In this document: in pieces, positions 8,503 through 16,771 of the stretch
Numbering within the stretch: the first letter of the stretch is position 1
Layout of the letters: each line of letters opens with the position of its first letter
Origin: Palleronia abyssalis
GTDB lineage: Bacteria > Pseudomonadota > Alphaproteobacteria > Rhodobacterales > Rhodobacteraceae
DNA length: 64,000 nt
Direction of reading: 5' to 3'
NCBI RefSeq assembly: GCF_900302445.1
Contig: NZ_ONZF01000003.1
Coordinates: 310,001-374,000, forward strand
The notes under the pieces: model-generated
What the model saw: only the letters and a program-made list of their open reading frames with translations
Databases searched by the model: none
Told to the model about the DNA's origin: nothing
Program-made: the position numbers and the translations under genes

Positions 8503-8612
8503 CACATGTCCGGCGGTTGCCCGGCGCCTGTCCGACCGCCGCGGGGCGCAGGCCCGACGTTTGCCCGACCGATGTCCGACGGATGCCCGACGCGTGCCCG
8601 ACGGGATTCCGG
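8503..8612. repeat. array of ten 11-bp tandem repeats (consensus CGNNTGYCCGR)
   Basis: Ten consecutive 11-base units keep exact phase from 8503 to 8612. Examples are CGGTTGCCCGG (8514-8524), CGCCTGTCCGA (8525-8535), CGTTTGCCCGA (8558-8568), CCGATGTCCGA (8569-8579), CGGATGCCCGA (8580-8590) and CGCGTGCCCGA (8591-8601). The two units at 8536-8557 are degenerate but preserve the spacing. The array fills nearly the whole gap between exonuclease stop and ligase start, and ends 10 bases before the ligase ATG. The period is close to one helical turn. Confidence 0.88.
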
Positions 8613-8622
8613 GGGGCGGGCG

Positions 8623-10218
8623 ATGAAGCGGTTCACCGACTTGTTCACGCGGCTCGATCAGACGACGAAGACGAACGCCAAGGTCGACGCGCTGGCCGCC
8701 TATTTCCAGGACGCGCCCGAAACCGACCGCCTGTGGACCATCGCGCTTCTGTCCGGACGCCGCCCCAAACGCGCGATTACTACGACATATCTGCGCGAAT
8801 GGGCCGCCGAACGGGCGTCTATCCCATTATGGTTGTTCGAAGAATCCTACCCCATCGTCGGCGATCTGGCCGAGACCATCGCCCTTATCCTGCCCGATGC
8901 GACCCGCGAGAGCGACAACACGCTGACGCATTGGATCGACATGGTCCGTACCCTGCCCACCCTCGACGAGGCGCAGCGCAAGGCCGCCATCCTCAGCGCG
9001 TGGGACCAGCTTCGCGCCAAGGAGCGGTTCGTTTTCAACAAGTTGCTGACCGGCGGCTTCCGCATGGGCGTGAGTCAGAAACTGATGACCCGCGCCCTTT
9101 CACGCGCCACCCATATCCCCGAGCCCGACCTCGCCCACCGCCTCATGGGTGACTGGCGTCCCGAGACGACTAGCTTCGACGCCCTCATCCGCGCCCCGGA
9201 CCCCGAGACGGACCTCTCCAAGCCGTATCCATTTTATCTGGCCTATCAACTTGATGGAGGACCTTCTTCACTCGACACATCAAGCAACGACTGGGCGGCC
9301 GAACGCAAGTGGGATGGCATCCGCGGCCAGCTTGTCCTGCGTGGCGGCCAGCATTTCCTGTGGTCCCGCGGCGAAGAACTGATGACCGACCGGTTCCCCG
9401 AGCTTGCCCGCCTGATCGACTACCTTCCCCCCGGCACCGTTCTGGACGGAGAGGTTCTGGCCTGGGCCGAAGACAGCCCCATGTCCTTCAATTTGCTGCA
9501 GAAAAGGATCGGCCGCAAGACCGTCCCGAAGAAACTCCTGACCGAAGCGCCCGTCATCCTTTATGCCTACGACCTGCTGGAATGGCAGGGCGAGGATATC
9601 CGCCCCCACCCCTTCCGCGACCGCCGCGCCCGCCTTGACGATCTGGTGGCGCAAGTCCCGTCCGACGCCCCCCTCCGCGCGTCGCCCTTGCTGACGTTCG
9701 ACAGTTGGGATGAACTGGCCGCGATCCGCGAGAAATCCCGCAAATACAACGCCGAAGGCATCATGCTCAAACGCTGGGACGCCCCTTACCGGGACGGTCG
9801 TAAGAAGGGCGACTGGTGGAAATGGAAGGTCGATCCCCTGACCATCGACGCCGTGATGATCTATGCGCAACAAGGCCATGGCCGCCGGGCGAACCTCTTC
9901 ACCGATTTCACGTTCGCTGTCTGGGACGACGACAATTTGGTCCCCTTCACGAAGGCTTATTCGGGCCTGACCGACGCCGAGTTTCGCAAGATCACCGCAT
10001 GGGTGCGCAAGAACACCCTCGAACGCTATGGCCCGGTTCGGCAGGTCAAACCGGAACATGTGTTCGAGATCGCGTTTGAGGGAATACAGGAAAGCCCCCG
10101 CCACAAGTCCGGCGTCGCCCTGCGTTTCCCCCGCATGGCCCGCTGGCGCCACGACAAACCGTTGGCCGAGGCGAATACGTTGAATGATCTCAAGGAGATG
10201 CTGGCCGCCTATGGTTGA
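8623..10218 (+). CDS. ATP-dependent DNA ligase of the DNA-damage (LigC-like) type
   Basis: A 531-residue ligase with an N-terminal alpha-helical DNA-binding region (1-200), an adenylation domain whose motif I is KWDGIRG with candidate adenylated Lys229, and motif-like LDGEVLAW, AEGIMLKRWD and KKGDWWKWK, then an OB-fold. This matches the bacterial ligase family linked to cisplatin damage response. It seals nicks using ATP, alongside the essential NAD ligase. The start at 8623 matches the conserved MKRFTDLFTRLD beginning; an in-frame ATG at 8506 would translate the repeat array and is rejected. Its last 8 bases overlap the amidohydrolase start. Confidence 0.92.
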   Translation: MKRFTDLFTRLDQTTKTNAKVDALAAYFQDAPETDRLWTIALLSGRRPKRAITTTYLREWAAERASIPLWLFEESYPIVGDLAETIALILPDATRESDNTLTHWIDMVRTLPTLDEAQRKAAILSAWDQLRAKERFVFNKLLTGGFRMGVSQKLMTRALSRATHIPEPDLAHRLMGDWRPETTSFDALIRAPDPETDLSKPYPFYLAYQLDGGPSSLDTSSNDWAAERKWDGIRGQLVLRGGQHFLWSRGEELMTDRFPELARLIDYLPPGTVLDGEVLAWAEDSPMSFNLLQKRIGRKTVPKKLLTEAPVILYAYDLLEWQGEDIRPHPFRDRRARLDDLVAQVPSDAPLRASPLLTFDSWDELAAIREKSRKYNAEGIMLKRWDAPYRDGRKKGDWWKWKVDPLTIDAVMIYAQQGHGRRANLFTDFTFAVWDDDNLVPFTKAYSGLTDAEFRKITAWVRKNTLERYGPVRQVKPEHVFEIAFEGIQESPRHKSGVALRFPRMARWRHDKPLAEANTLNDLKEMLAAYG

Positions 10219-11143
10219 CGATGACAGAGACCTCCCCGACGCCACCCCGGACCGCGACTACGACACCGTTTCGGAACTGCCCTGCGGCATGTTCCCCGCG
10301 GACCGGCCCAAGGTGCCCTCGACCCTTCCGCCGCAGGGCGCTTGCGACACGCATCTGCACCTTGTCGGCGGCAAGAACGACTTCCCGCTCTGGGCCGAGC
10401 GAAAGGAGGATCCCGCCCCCGGCCGCGGTTTCGAGGACTGGCTGGACCTGCTGCGCACGCACATGAGCACGCTGGAACTGTCGCGCGGGGTGATCGTCCA
10501 TTCCACGCTTTACGGCGACGACAACTCGGTCACGATCGAAGCACTGAAACGGCTGGGGCAAGGCTACGTCGGCGTCGGCCTTGTCCGGGACGACGCGAAC
10601 GAAGACGTATTGGACCGGCTGGCCGAGGCCCGCGTGCGCGGCATCCGCCTGAACGAGGTCTTCGATGGCCCGCTCAGCTGGGAGGGGGCCAAGCACCTTG
10701 CCCACGGGCTGGCGGAGCGCGGCATGCATCTGGAACTGTTGCAACCGGCCGACCGTATCGCGGAGCTTTCCGAACAGATCAGCGAGTTGCCCTGCGACGT
10801 TGTGATCGGCCACCTGGGCTGGCCCGATATCGCGGCTGGCGCGGATGCTCCGGGCTTTCAGGCGGTGCGGAGGCTGGTGGCTGAGGGCAAGGCCTATGCC
10901 AAGCTGACAGGCCTCTACCGCCTGGCCGACGCGCCTTATGACGCCGCGGCGCCCTTCGTCGACGCGCTGGCGGCCACGCCGGAACGCTGCCTGTGGGGGT
11001 CGGACTGGCCCCACCTGATGCTGAACGGGGCATCGGTGCCCGACGCGGGCGTGCTTCTCGACCGGTTCTTCGACCACGTCACCGATGCCGAGCGGCGCCA
11101 GGCGATCCTCGTGGACGCGCCGGCCGACCTTTACGGCTTCTGA
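10211..11143 (+). CDS. amidohydrolase-2 family (PDC hydrolase-like) protein
   Basis: A 310-residue TIM-barrel metal-dependent hydrolase. It has the N-terminal CDTHLHL metal motif, a barrel His in VVIGHLGWP, and the C-terminal WGSDWPH motif that places the metal-binding Asp, as in 2-pyrone-4,6-dicarboxylate lactonase and related COG3618 enzymes. The substrate is not predictable; lactones or aromatic breakdown products are typical. ATG 10211 overlaps the ligase stop by 8 bases, so the gene is translationally coupled to a DNA repair gene with no obvious metabolic link. Start choice is moderately sure; the next candidate upstream would lie deep in the ligase. Confidence 0.82.
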   Translation: MVDDDRDLPDATPDRDYDTVSELPCGMFPADRPKVPSTLPPQGACDTHLHLVGGKNDFPLWAERKEDPAPGRGFEDWLDLLRTHMSTLELSRGVIVHSTLYGDDNSVTIEALKRLGQGYVGVGLVRDDANEDVLDRLAEARVRGIRLNEVFDGPLSWEGAKHLAHGLAERGMHLELLQPADRIAELSEQISELPCDVVIGHLGWPDIAAGADAPGFQAVRRLVAEGKAYAKLTGLYRLADAPYDAAAPFVDALAATPERCLWGSDWPHLMLNGASVPDAGVLLDRFFDHVTDAERRQAILVDAPADLYGF

Positions 11144-11206
11144 CGGACGGGTTGGCGCGGCGCCGCTCAGCCCATATGTCCAATTCGACATTTCCGAGGA
11201 GCGACC

Positions 11207-13021
11207 ATGCCGAGCCAGCCCGTTTTCGACGCCAACGCCACCGCCCAGGGCAGGAACCTGGGCAACCTTCCCGTCTGGGACCTAAGCGACCTTTATACCG
11301 CGCCGGACGCGCCCGAGATCGAGCGCGACCTGTCTTGGTTGCAGACGGAATGCGCCGCCTTCGCGTCCGAGTACGAGGGCAAGCTGGCCGATCTCGACGC
11401 CGAGGCCATGCTGAAGCTGATCGACCGCTACGAGGCCATCGACCGGGTGGGCGGCCGCATCATGTCCTATGCCGGCTTGCGCTATTACCAGCAGACGACC
11501 GACCCCGAACGTGCGGCCTTCCTGTCCGACTGCCAGGACCGGCTGACGACCTATACCGCGCCGCTCGTGTTCTTCTCGCTTGAGGTGAACCGGATCGAGG
11601 ACGCGAAGCTGGACGCACTGTTCGAGGATGCCGCGCTGGCCCGCTACAAGCCCGTTTTCGACCGGCTGCGCAAGATGCGACCCTATCAGCTCTCCGACGA
11701 GCTGGAGAAGTTCCTTCACGACCAGTCGGTGGTGGGTGCCACGGCCTGGAACAAGCTGTTCGACGAAACGATCTCGGGCCTTGAATTCACCGTAAACGAC
11801 GAGGTTATGGGAATCGAGGCGACGCTGAACCTGCTGACCGAGCAGGACCGCGCCACCCGCGAAGCCGCCGCACGCGAGCTGGGCCGCGTCTTCTCGGCCA
11901 ACGTCAAGACCTTCGCCCGCGTGCATAATACACTCGCCAAGGAAAAGGAGGTCGAGGATCGCTGGCGCAACATGCCCACGCCGCAGACTGGCCGCCACCT
12001 TTCGAACGATGTCGAGCCCGAGGTGGTCGAGGCCCTGCGCGATGCGGTGGTCGAGGCCTATCCACGTTTGTCGCACCGTTATTACGAGTTAAAGCGCAAG
12101 TGGCTGGGCCTCGACCGGATGCATGTGTGGGACCGCAACGCGCCGCTGCCCATGGAAGACGAGCGCCGGATCGATTGGGACCAGGCCCGCGGAATGGTGA
12201 TGGACGCCTATTCCGACTTCTCGCCCAAGCTGGCCGACCTTGCGCAGCCCTTCTTCGACAAAGGCTGGATCGACGCAGGCGTCACCCCCGGCAAGGCCCC
12301 CGGCGCGTTCGCGCACCCCACCGTCACCGATGCGCACCCCTACGTGATGCTGAACTACCTAGGTAAACCACGGGATGTCATGACCCTTGCGCATGAGCTT
12401 GGTCACGGCGTCCACCAGCGGCTCGCCGCGGATCAGGGAGAGCTTCTGGCCAACACCCCCCTGACCCTGGCCGAGACCGCCAGCGTCTTTGGCGAGATGC
12501 TGACCTTCCGCAAGCTTCTGGCGGGCGCCAAGGACCAGCAGCAGCGCAAGGTTCTTCTGGCCGGCAAGGTCGAGGACATGATCAACACGGTCGTCCGCCA
12601 GATCGCGTTCTACGATTTCGAGTGCAAGCTTCACGCCGCCCGCAACGAAGGGGAGCTGACGCCGGACGAGATCAATGCCCTCTGGATGTCGGTGCAGGCC
12701 GAAAGCCTGGGCGATGCGTTCGACTTCATGGACGACTACCAAGTGTTCTGGGCTTACATCCCCCATTTCGTCCATTCTCCCTTCTACGTCTATGCGTATG
12801 CGTTCGGGGATGGATTGGTAAACGCCCTCTACGCGGCCTATGAGGAAGGCACCCCGGACTTTCAGGAAAAATACTTCGACATGTTGAAGGCCGGCGGGTC
12901 CAAGCACCACTCGGAGCTTCTGCAGCCTTTCGGCCTCGACGCCAGCGATCCCGCATTCTGGCACAAAGGCCTGTCCATGATCGAAGGCATGATCGACGAA
13001 TTGGAAGCCATGGAGGGCTAA
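11207..13021 (+). CDS. pepF: oligoendopeptidase F (M3 metallopeptidase)
   Basis: A 604-residue cytoplasmic zinc peptidase of the M3B family. The active-site HELGH is at residues 396-400 within LAHELGHGVHQ, and the helical N-terminal domain (1-180) has the usual LSDLYTAPDAPEIERDL beginning. The third zinc ligand Glu should lie in the TASVFGEMLTF segment shortly after. It degrades short peptides, probably recycling them. The start has GAGGAGCGACC just upstream. It follows the amidohydrolase by 63 bp on the same strand and is followed by a GC-rich hairpin at 13028-13053. The length is normal for the family. Confidence 0.93.
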   Translation: MPSQPVFDANATAQGRNLGNLPVWDLSDLYTAPDAPEIERDLSWLQTECAAFASEYEGKLADLDAEAMLKLIDRYEAIDRVGGRIMSYAGLRYYQQTTDPERAAFLSDCQDRLTTYTAPLVFFSLEVNRIEDAKLDALFEDAALARYKPVFDRLRKMRPYQLSDELEKFLHDQSVVGATAWNKLFDETISGLEFTVNDEVMGIEATLNLLTEQDRATREAAARELGRVFSANVKTFARVHNTLAKEKEVEDRWRNMPTPQTGRHLSNDVEPEVVEALRDAVVEAYPRLSHRYYELKRKWLGLDRMHVWDRNAPLPMEDERRIDWDQARGMVMDAYSDFSPKLADLAQPFFDKGWIDAGVTPGKAPGAFAHPTVTDAHPYVMLNYLGKPRDVMTLAHELGHGVHQRLAADQGELLANTPLTLAETASVFGEMLTFRKLLAGAKDQQQRKVLLAGKVEDMINTVVRQIAFYDFECKLHAARNEGELTPDEINALWMSVQAESLGDAFDFMDDYQVFWAYIPHFVHSPFYVYAYAFGDGLVNALYAAYEEGTPDFQEKYFDMLKAGGSKHHSELLQPFGLDASDPAFWHKGLSMIEGMIDELEAMEG

Positions 13022-13027
13022 TCCCGA

Positions 13028-13053
13028 GCGCGCCGGGCAATTGTTCGGCGCGC
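13028..13053 (+). terminator. hairpin after pepF
   Basis: Perfect 8-bp arms GCGCGCCG and CGGCGCGC enclose a 10-base loop, 6 bases after the pepF stop. There is no T run, so termination is likely but may need Rho. Confidence 0.5.
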
Positions 13054-13126
13054 GCCACGTCAGTTCCCTAGTTTGTCCACAATCTGAGTCAAAGCTGCGC
13101 GTTAACCGTCATTCGGGAAACGTGTC

Positions 13127-13651
13127 ATGTTATCTGACCCTCACCTCTTCGGTAGTGCACTTTACGTCCTGTTCGCGGGCATGTTCGCCTTCCTCGACTT
13201 CTCGCCGTCCGAGCCTGGCCCGGCCGACGATGACAGCATTCCATCTGGTCGGCACGCAGACCTTTCCAGCCTTGCGTTGGGTGGCGCGGACGCTGGAACC
13301 GACCCTCTCGGGGCTGCGGAGGATGGCGTTCCCCACATGGATCTGAGCAGCTGGTACGACATGCTTCACAGCGAAGACCTCGCGCTGCCGATGCTGGGGG
13401 CGGAGGCAGAGGGCAATGCTACGAATGCCCAAGAACTCGGACTTTACGACACCGAGCTAGAGGTAACCGATTTCGAAGAGGGTATGGATACACTGGTCAT
13501 CGAGTTCCCCGCAGAAAATGACCCCGGAAGCCTGTCGGTAAAGGAAGGGGACAATGGAATCTCGGCCGTCGTACTCGGTGGCGTGGTGGTTGCCATGGTC
13601 CGCAGCGATCGACCCGTAAACCTCGATTCCATCGTCCTGAAAGGGGTCTAA
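13127..13651 (+). CDS. uncharacterised acidic protein with C-terminal beta domain
   Basis: A 174-residue protein, not assigned to a named family. Residues 8-24 form one hydrophobic segment (GSALYVLFAGMFAFLDF), followed by a long acidic, low-complexity linker. The C-terminal 65 residues (TDFEEGMDTLVIEFP, then SLSVKEGDNGISAVVLGGVVVAMV) resemble the Asp-rich beta domain at the ends of many Rhodobacterales calcium-binding or surface proteins. It may be membrane-anchored with the domain outside. Its TAA shares bases with the TAG of the convergent oxidoreductase (CTAA at 13648-13651). No partner gene is obvious. Confidence 0.6.
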   Translation: MLSDPHLFGSALYVLFAGMFAFLDFSPSEPGPADDDSIPSGRHADLSSLALGGADAGTDPLGAAEDGVPHMDLSSWYDMLHSEDLALPMLGAEAEGNATNAQELGLYDTELEVTDFEEGMDTLVIEFPAENDPGSLSVKEGDNGISAVVLGGVVVAMVRSDRPVNLDSIVLKGV

Positions 13652-14628
13652 CGGTTGGCATGCTCCCGTCCCAAGCGGATAGCGCTGTCGATCATGGCTT
13701 GTGTGCCCTTTGCGTTCTCAAGCGTCCAGAGATAGGTATCGCCGGCTTGGACTGATTGAACGAACGCCTCGACTTGCCGGACATACTGGTTCACCCCCGG
13801 CCATCGTTCGACCGTCCGCGCCGTCGCAGAGGTCTCGACGATCAGCTCCGCCTGATCGAAAGTTCCGGCGTTGAACGGAGCGGTCAGTTCGATCGTTCCA
13901 CCCTCGCCATGGAAAACGACACGTTGGCGCGGCGCGATGCGGGTCGAGATCAGGCTGTGGAACGTGAATGACGGGAAGCGGGCGCGGACTTCGGCATAGA
14001 CATCGAAATCCTGCTCGAACTCGGCGATGGCCGACATCTCCTCAGGCTCTTCGCCGGTCGCGAAACGCGCAGCACCAAACGTATAGACGCCGATATCGCG
14101 CAATCCGCCACCGCCCATTCCGGACCGGTTTCGAACGTTTGACGGGTCTGGATTGTTGTAGCTGAAGACCGACTCGACATGCCGGAGGCGTCCGATTGCG
14201 CCGTCGGACAGGAGAGCGCGGGCGCGCTGCCATTGAGGATGATGGACGATCATGAACGCCTCGGCCGCCAATTTCCCGGCCGCGTCCCGTGCCTCGATCA
14301 TTGCGTCGAAATCGGACTCCTGCATGGCGATCGGCTTTTCGCACAGAACATGCTTGCCCGCCTTAAGCGCCCGGATCACCCATTCCACATGAAGATGATT
14401 TGGCAACGGAACATAGATCGCGTCGATATCTTCAGCGGACAGCAAAGAATCGTAGGTGTCTTCCACCCGCAGATCTGGTGCAAAGTCGGTGAAGCCTTTG
14501 GCTTTTGCCGGGTTCGACGTCGCCAACGCGGCCAGCTTCGCCCCCTTTGCAAGGTGGATCGCCCGAGCCATTGTCGTCTGGGCAAAATTCGACGCGCCTA
14601 CGACGCCCCATCGGATCGGATCGGTCAT
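13648..14628 (-). CDS. Gfo/Idh/MocA family oxidoreductase
   Basis: A 326-residue NAD(P)-dependent dehydrogenase. The Rossmann fold starts with IRWGVVGASNFAQTTMARAI, and the family motif CEKPIAM follows at about residues 96-102, with the C-terminal alpha/beta domain from about 125. Candidate catalytic Lys is the one in EKP. Enzymes of this family oxidise sugars, inositols or diols; the substrate here is unknown. It lies 81 bp downstream of rpoH on the same strand, with an 11-bp-arm hairpin between, so it is probably transcribed separately. RBS GGAGGGACC precedes the ATG at 14628. Confidence 0.87.
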   Translation of the reverse strand: MTDPIRWGVVGASNFAQTTMARAIHLAKGAKLAALATSNPAKAKGFTDFAPDLRVEDTYDSLLSAEDIDAIYVPLPNHLHVEWVIRALKAGKHVLCEKPIAMQESDFDAMIEARDAAGKLAAEAFMIVHHPQWQRARALLSDGAIGRLRHVESVFSYNNPDPSNVRNRSGMGGGGLRDIGVYTFGAARFATGEEPEEMSAIAEFEQDFDVYAEVRARFPSFTFHSLISTRIAPRQRVVFHGEGGTIELTAPFNAGTFDQAELIVETSATARTVERWPGVNQYVRQVEAFVQSVQAGDTYLWTLENAKGTQAMIDSAIRLGREHANR

Positions 14629-14644
14629 CAGGTCCCTCCAAATT

Positions 14645-14684
14645 GCATCGGGCCGATCCTCACGTGCGAAGACCGGCCCGATGC
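14645..14684 (-). terminator. hairpin after rpoH
   Basis: Perfect 11-bp arms GCATCGGGCCG and CGGCCCGATGC are separated by 18 bases, 25 bases after the rpoH stop and just before the ribosome binding site of the oxidoreductase. It is followed by AATTT only. It probably ends rpoH transcripts or stabilises their 3' end. Confidence 0.5.
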
Positions 14685-14709
14685 CACAACTAGCAATTTC
14701 GCCGCGACG

Positions 14710-15606
14710 TCAAGCGTCGGCCATCATGCCCTTTTGACCCGCCAGTTCGGTCATGCGCTTCTGAAGCTTGTCGAAGGCACGCACCTCGATCTGACGGATA
14801 CGCTCCCGGCTGACGTCGTAGACGCCCGACAACTCTTCAAGGGTCACAGGCTGGTCGAGCAACCTGCGCTGGGTCAGAACGTCCTTTTCACGGTCGTTCA
14901 GAACGTCCATCGCTTGGGTCAGCAGCGCGCGGCGGGTCTCGAGTTCATTACGCTCGGCATAGTCGTCGGCTTGGTTGGCATCTTCATCTTCCAGCCAATC
15001 CTGCCATTGCGCCGTGCCCTCGCCATCGTTCGAAATCGTGGCGTTCAGCGACGCGTCCGAGCCCGCCATGCGGCGGTTCATCGAGATCACTTCGTCCTCG
15101 GTAACACCCAGATCGGTCGCGATCTGCTTCACGTTCTCCGGCCGCAAGTCGCCGTCTTCCAGGGCGCCGATCCGGTTCTTTGCCTTGCGCAGGTTGAAGA
15201 ACAATTTTTTCTGTGCGCTGGTCGTCCCGAGTTTCACAAGGCTCCATGACCGAAGGATGTATTCCTGGATCGAGGCACGGATCCACCACATCGCGTAGGT
15301 CGCAAGACGGAAGCCCTTTTCAGGATCGAACCGCTTGACCGCCTGCATCAGGCCGACATTCGCTTCCGAAATGACCTCGGCCTGCGGAAGGCCATAGCCG
15401 CGATAGCCCATGGCGATCTTGGCCGCGAGGCGCAGGTGGGACGTAACCAGCTTGTGCGCCGCCTCGGTATCCTCATGCTCGACCCAGCGTTTGGCCAGCA
15501 TGTATTCCTCGTCCGGCTCCAGCATCGGGAAGCGCCGGATCTCCTGCATGTAACGGTTGAGTCCCTGTTCCGGGCTCGGTGCGGGAAGATTTGCGTAGCT
15601 CGCCAT
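14710..15606 (-). CDS. rpoH: heat-shock RNA polymerase sigma factor RpoH (sigma-32)
   Basis: A 298-residue sigma-70 family factor. Region 2 contains LATYAMWWIRASIQEYIL (101-118), and the RpoH box QKKLFFNLR is at residues 132-140, which separates sigma-32 from other group members. Region 4 ends with [23 protein letters not shown]. It directs core polymerase to heat-shock and protein-quality genes. Alphaproteobacteria often carry two rpoH genes, and which paralogue this is cannot be told. The start is supported by AGGAGG shortly upstream. The promoter region holds a perfect 16-bp palindrome (15652-15667), suggesting a dedicated regulator. Confidence 0.95.
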   Translation of the reverse strand: MASYANLPAPSPEQGLNRYMQEIRRFPMLEPDEEYMLAKRWVEHEDTEAAHKLVTSHLRLAAKIAMGYRGYGLPQAEVISEANVGLMQAVKRFDPEKGFRLATYAMWWIRASIQEYILRSWSLVKLGTTSAQKKLFFNLRKAKNRIGALEDGDLRPENVKQIATDLGVTEDEVISMNRRMAGSDASLNATISNDGEGTAQWQDWLEDEDANQADDYAERNELETRRALLTQAMDVLNDREKDVLTQRRLLDQPVTLEELSGVYDVSRERIRQIEVRAFDKLQKRMTELAGQKGMMADA

Positions 15607-15643
15607 GGGGCCCCCTCCTTCGAACGGCTTTCCTGCCTGACAA

Positions 15644-15673
15644 CTATTTGGTGAACCGATCGGTTCAGTTCAA
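15644..15673 (-). promoter_or_regulatory. putative rpoH promoter with palindromic operator
   Basis: On the minus strand a TTGAAC -35-like hexamer (15668-15673) and an AAATAG -10-like hexamer (15644-15649) are 18 bases apart. The spacer is almost entirely the perfect palindrome TGAACCGATCGGTTCA (15652-15667). A repressor dimer bound there would block polymerase. The -35 reads CTTGAAC, which also fits the sigma-32 CTTGAA element, so self-regulation is possible. Confidence 0.45.
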
Positions 15674-15745
15674 GTCCTTGGCCGCAGTTTAGACTTCGTA
15701 CTCTAACTGATTGCTAAGATTTCAGGTTCAGATGTCGGAATAATC

Positions 15746-16771
15746 TCACGCGTTTGTGTCGCCCGGCACATCATCCAGTTCGTCGACCAAACCTTGGAGA
15801 TCAATAGGTAACCTACTGGTAAATATCATTCTTTCGCCGCTCCCGGGGTGGACGAAGCCCAGCTCACGGGCGTGAAGTGCTTGCCTGGCAAACTGGTTCA
15901 CCGCCTCGGCCGCGCGCAGGCGCACAGAAACCCTTCGCTGGCCGCCATATGTCTGATCCCCGACCAATGGGTGACCCACATGGCGCATATGCACCCTGAT
16001 CTGATGCGTCCGCCCCGTTTCCAAACGGCACGTAACCATCGCAACAGCGCCCCAGTCCCTTTGCAGCCTCACCCGCGTCACAGCGTGCCGACCGCCGTCG
16101 AACGTAACCGCCTGTCGTTGTCGATCCGTTGGATGCCGGGCCAACCCAGAGGAAATTCGGATGATCCCGTTCCCCTCGATATGCACGCCTTTCATGCCCG
16201 CCATACGCGGGTCCGACGGACTGGGAACCCCGTGGCAGAGGGCGAGATACTCGCGCATCACGCTATGGGCGGCGAACTGTTCGGCCAGACCGTGATGGGC
16301 CCGGTCGGTCTTGGCCACGACCAGAAGACCGCTGGTATCCTTGTCGATCCGGTGGACGATGCCGGGGCGCTTCTCTCCCCCCACCCCGGACAGCCGCCCG
16401 TCGAAGTGGTGCAAAAGCGCGTTGACCAGCGTGCCCGAGGGACTGCCGGGCGCAGGGTGGACGACCATGCCGGCCGGCTTGTCGACGACGACCAGATCGG
16501 CGTCCTCGTGGACGATGTTCAGGGGGATATCCTCGGCCCGCATTTCGGTCTCGGCCTCGTCAGGCACCACGACGGTAATCTCCTGCCCGGCCTCCACCTG
16601 CGCCTTGGGGCTGTCGAGGACGCGCCCGTCGCGGCTCACGGCGCCCTCGCCGATCAAGCGCGCGAGCCGCGAGCGGGACAAGTGCGCCTGCTCTGGCACG
16701 TCCCGCGCGAGTGCCTTATCCAGACGCGCGGGTGGATTTTCCCCGATCGTGACGACAAGGCGCTGCGACAT
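15746..16771 (-). CDS. RluD-family 23S rRNA pseudouridine synthase
   Basis: A 341-residue protein with an N-terminal S4 RNA-binding domain (about 16-70) and a RluA/RluD catalytic domain carrying HRIDKDTSGLL, with catalytic Asp143. It also has LETGRTHQIRVHMRHVGHP and DQTYGG motifs. It isomerises uridines in large-subunit rRNA; RluD itself modifies helix 69, and the exact sites here are not predictable. Its ATG overlaps the ATG of the divergent small membrane protein by two bases (CATG at 16769-16772), so its promoter must lie inside that gene. The C-terminus ends 139 bp before the rpoH start. Confidence 0.9.
   Translation of the reverse strand: MSQRLVVTIGENPPARLDKALARDVPEQAHLSRSRLARLIGEGAVSRDGRVLDSPKAQVEAGQEITVVVPDEAETEMRAEDIPLNIVHEDADLVVVDKPAGMVVHPAPGSPSGTLVNALLHHFDGRLSGVGGEKRPGIVHRIDKDTSGLLVVAKTDRAHHGLAEQFAAHSVMREYLALCHGVPSPSDPRMAGMKGVHIEGNGIIRISSGLARHPTDRQRQAVTFDGGRHAVTRVRLQRDWGAVAMVTCRLETGRTHQIRVHMRHVGHPLVGDQTYGGQRRVSVRLRAAEAVNQFARQALHARELGFVHPGSGERMIFTSRLPIDLQGLVDELDDVPGDTNA

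Noticed and set aside
8506-8622. Longer ligase start through the repeat array
   Set aside because: The added 39 residues come from repeat DNA and have no family match; the ligase begins at MKRFTDLF.
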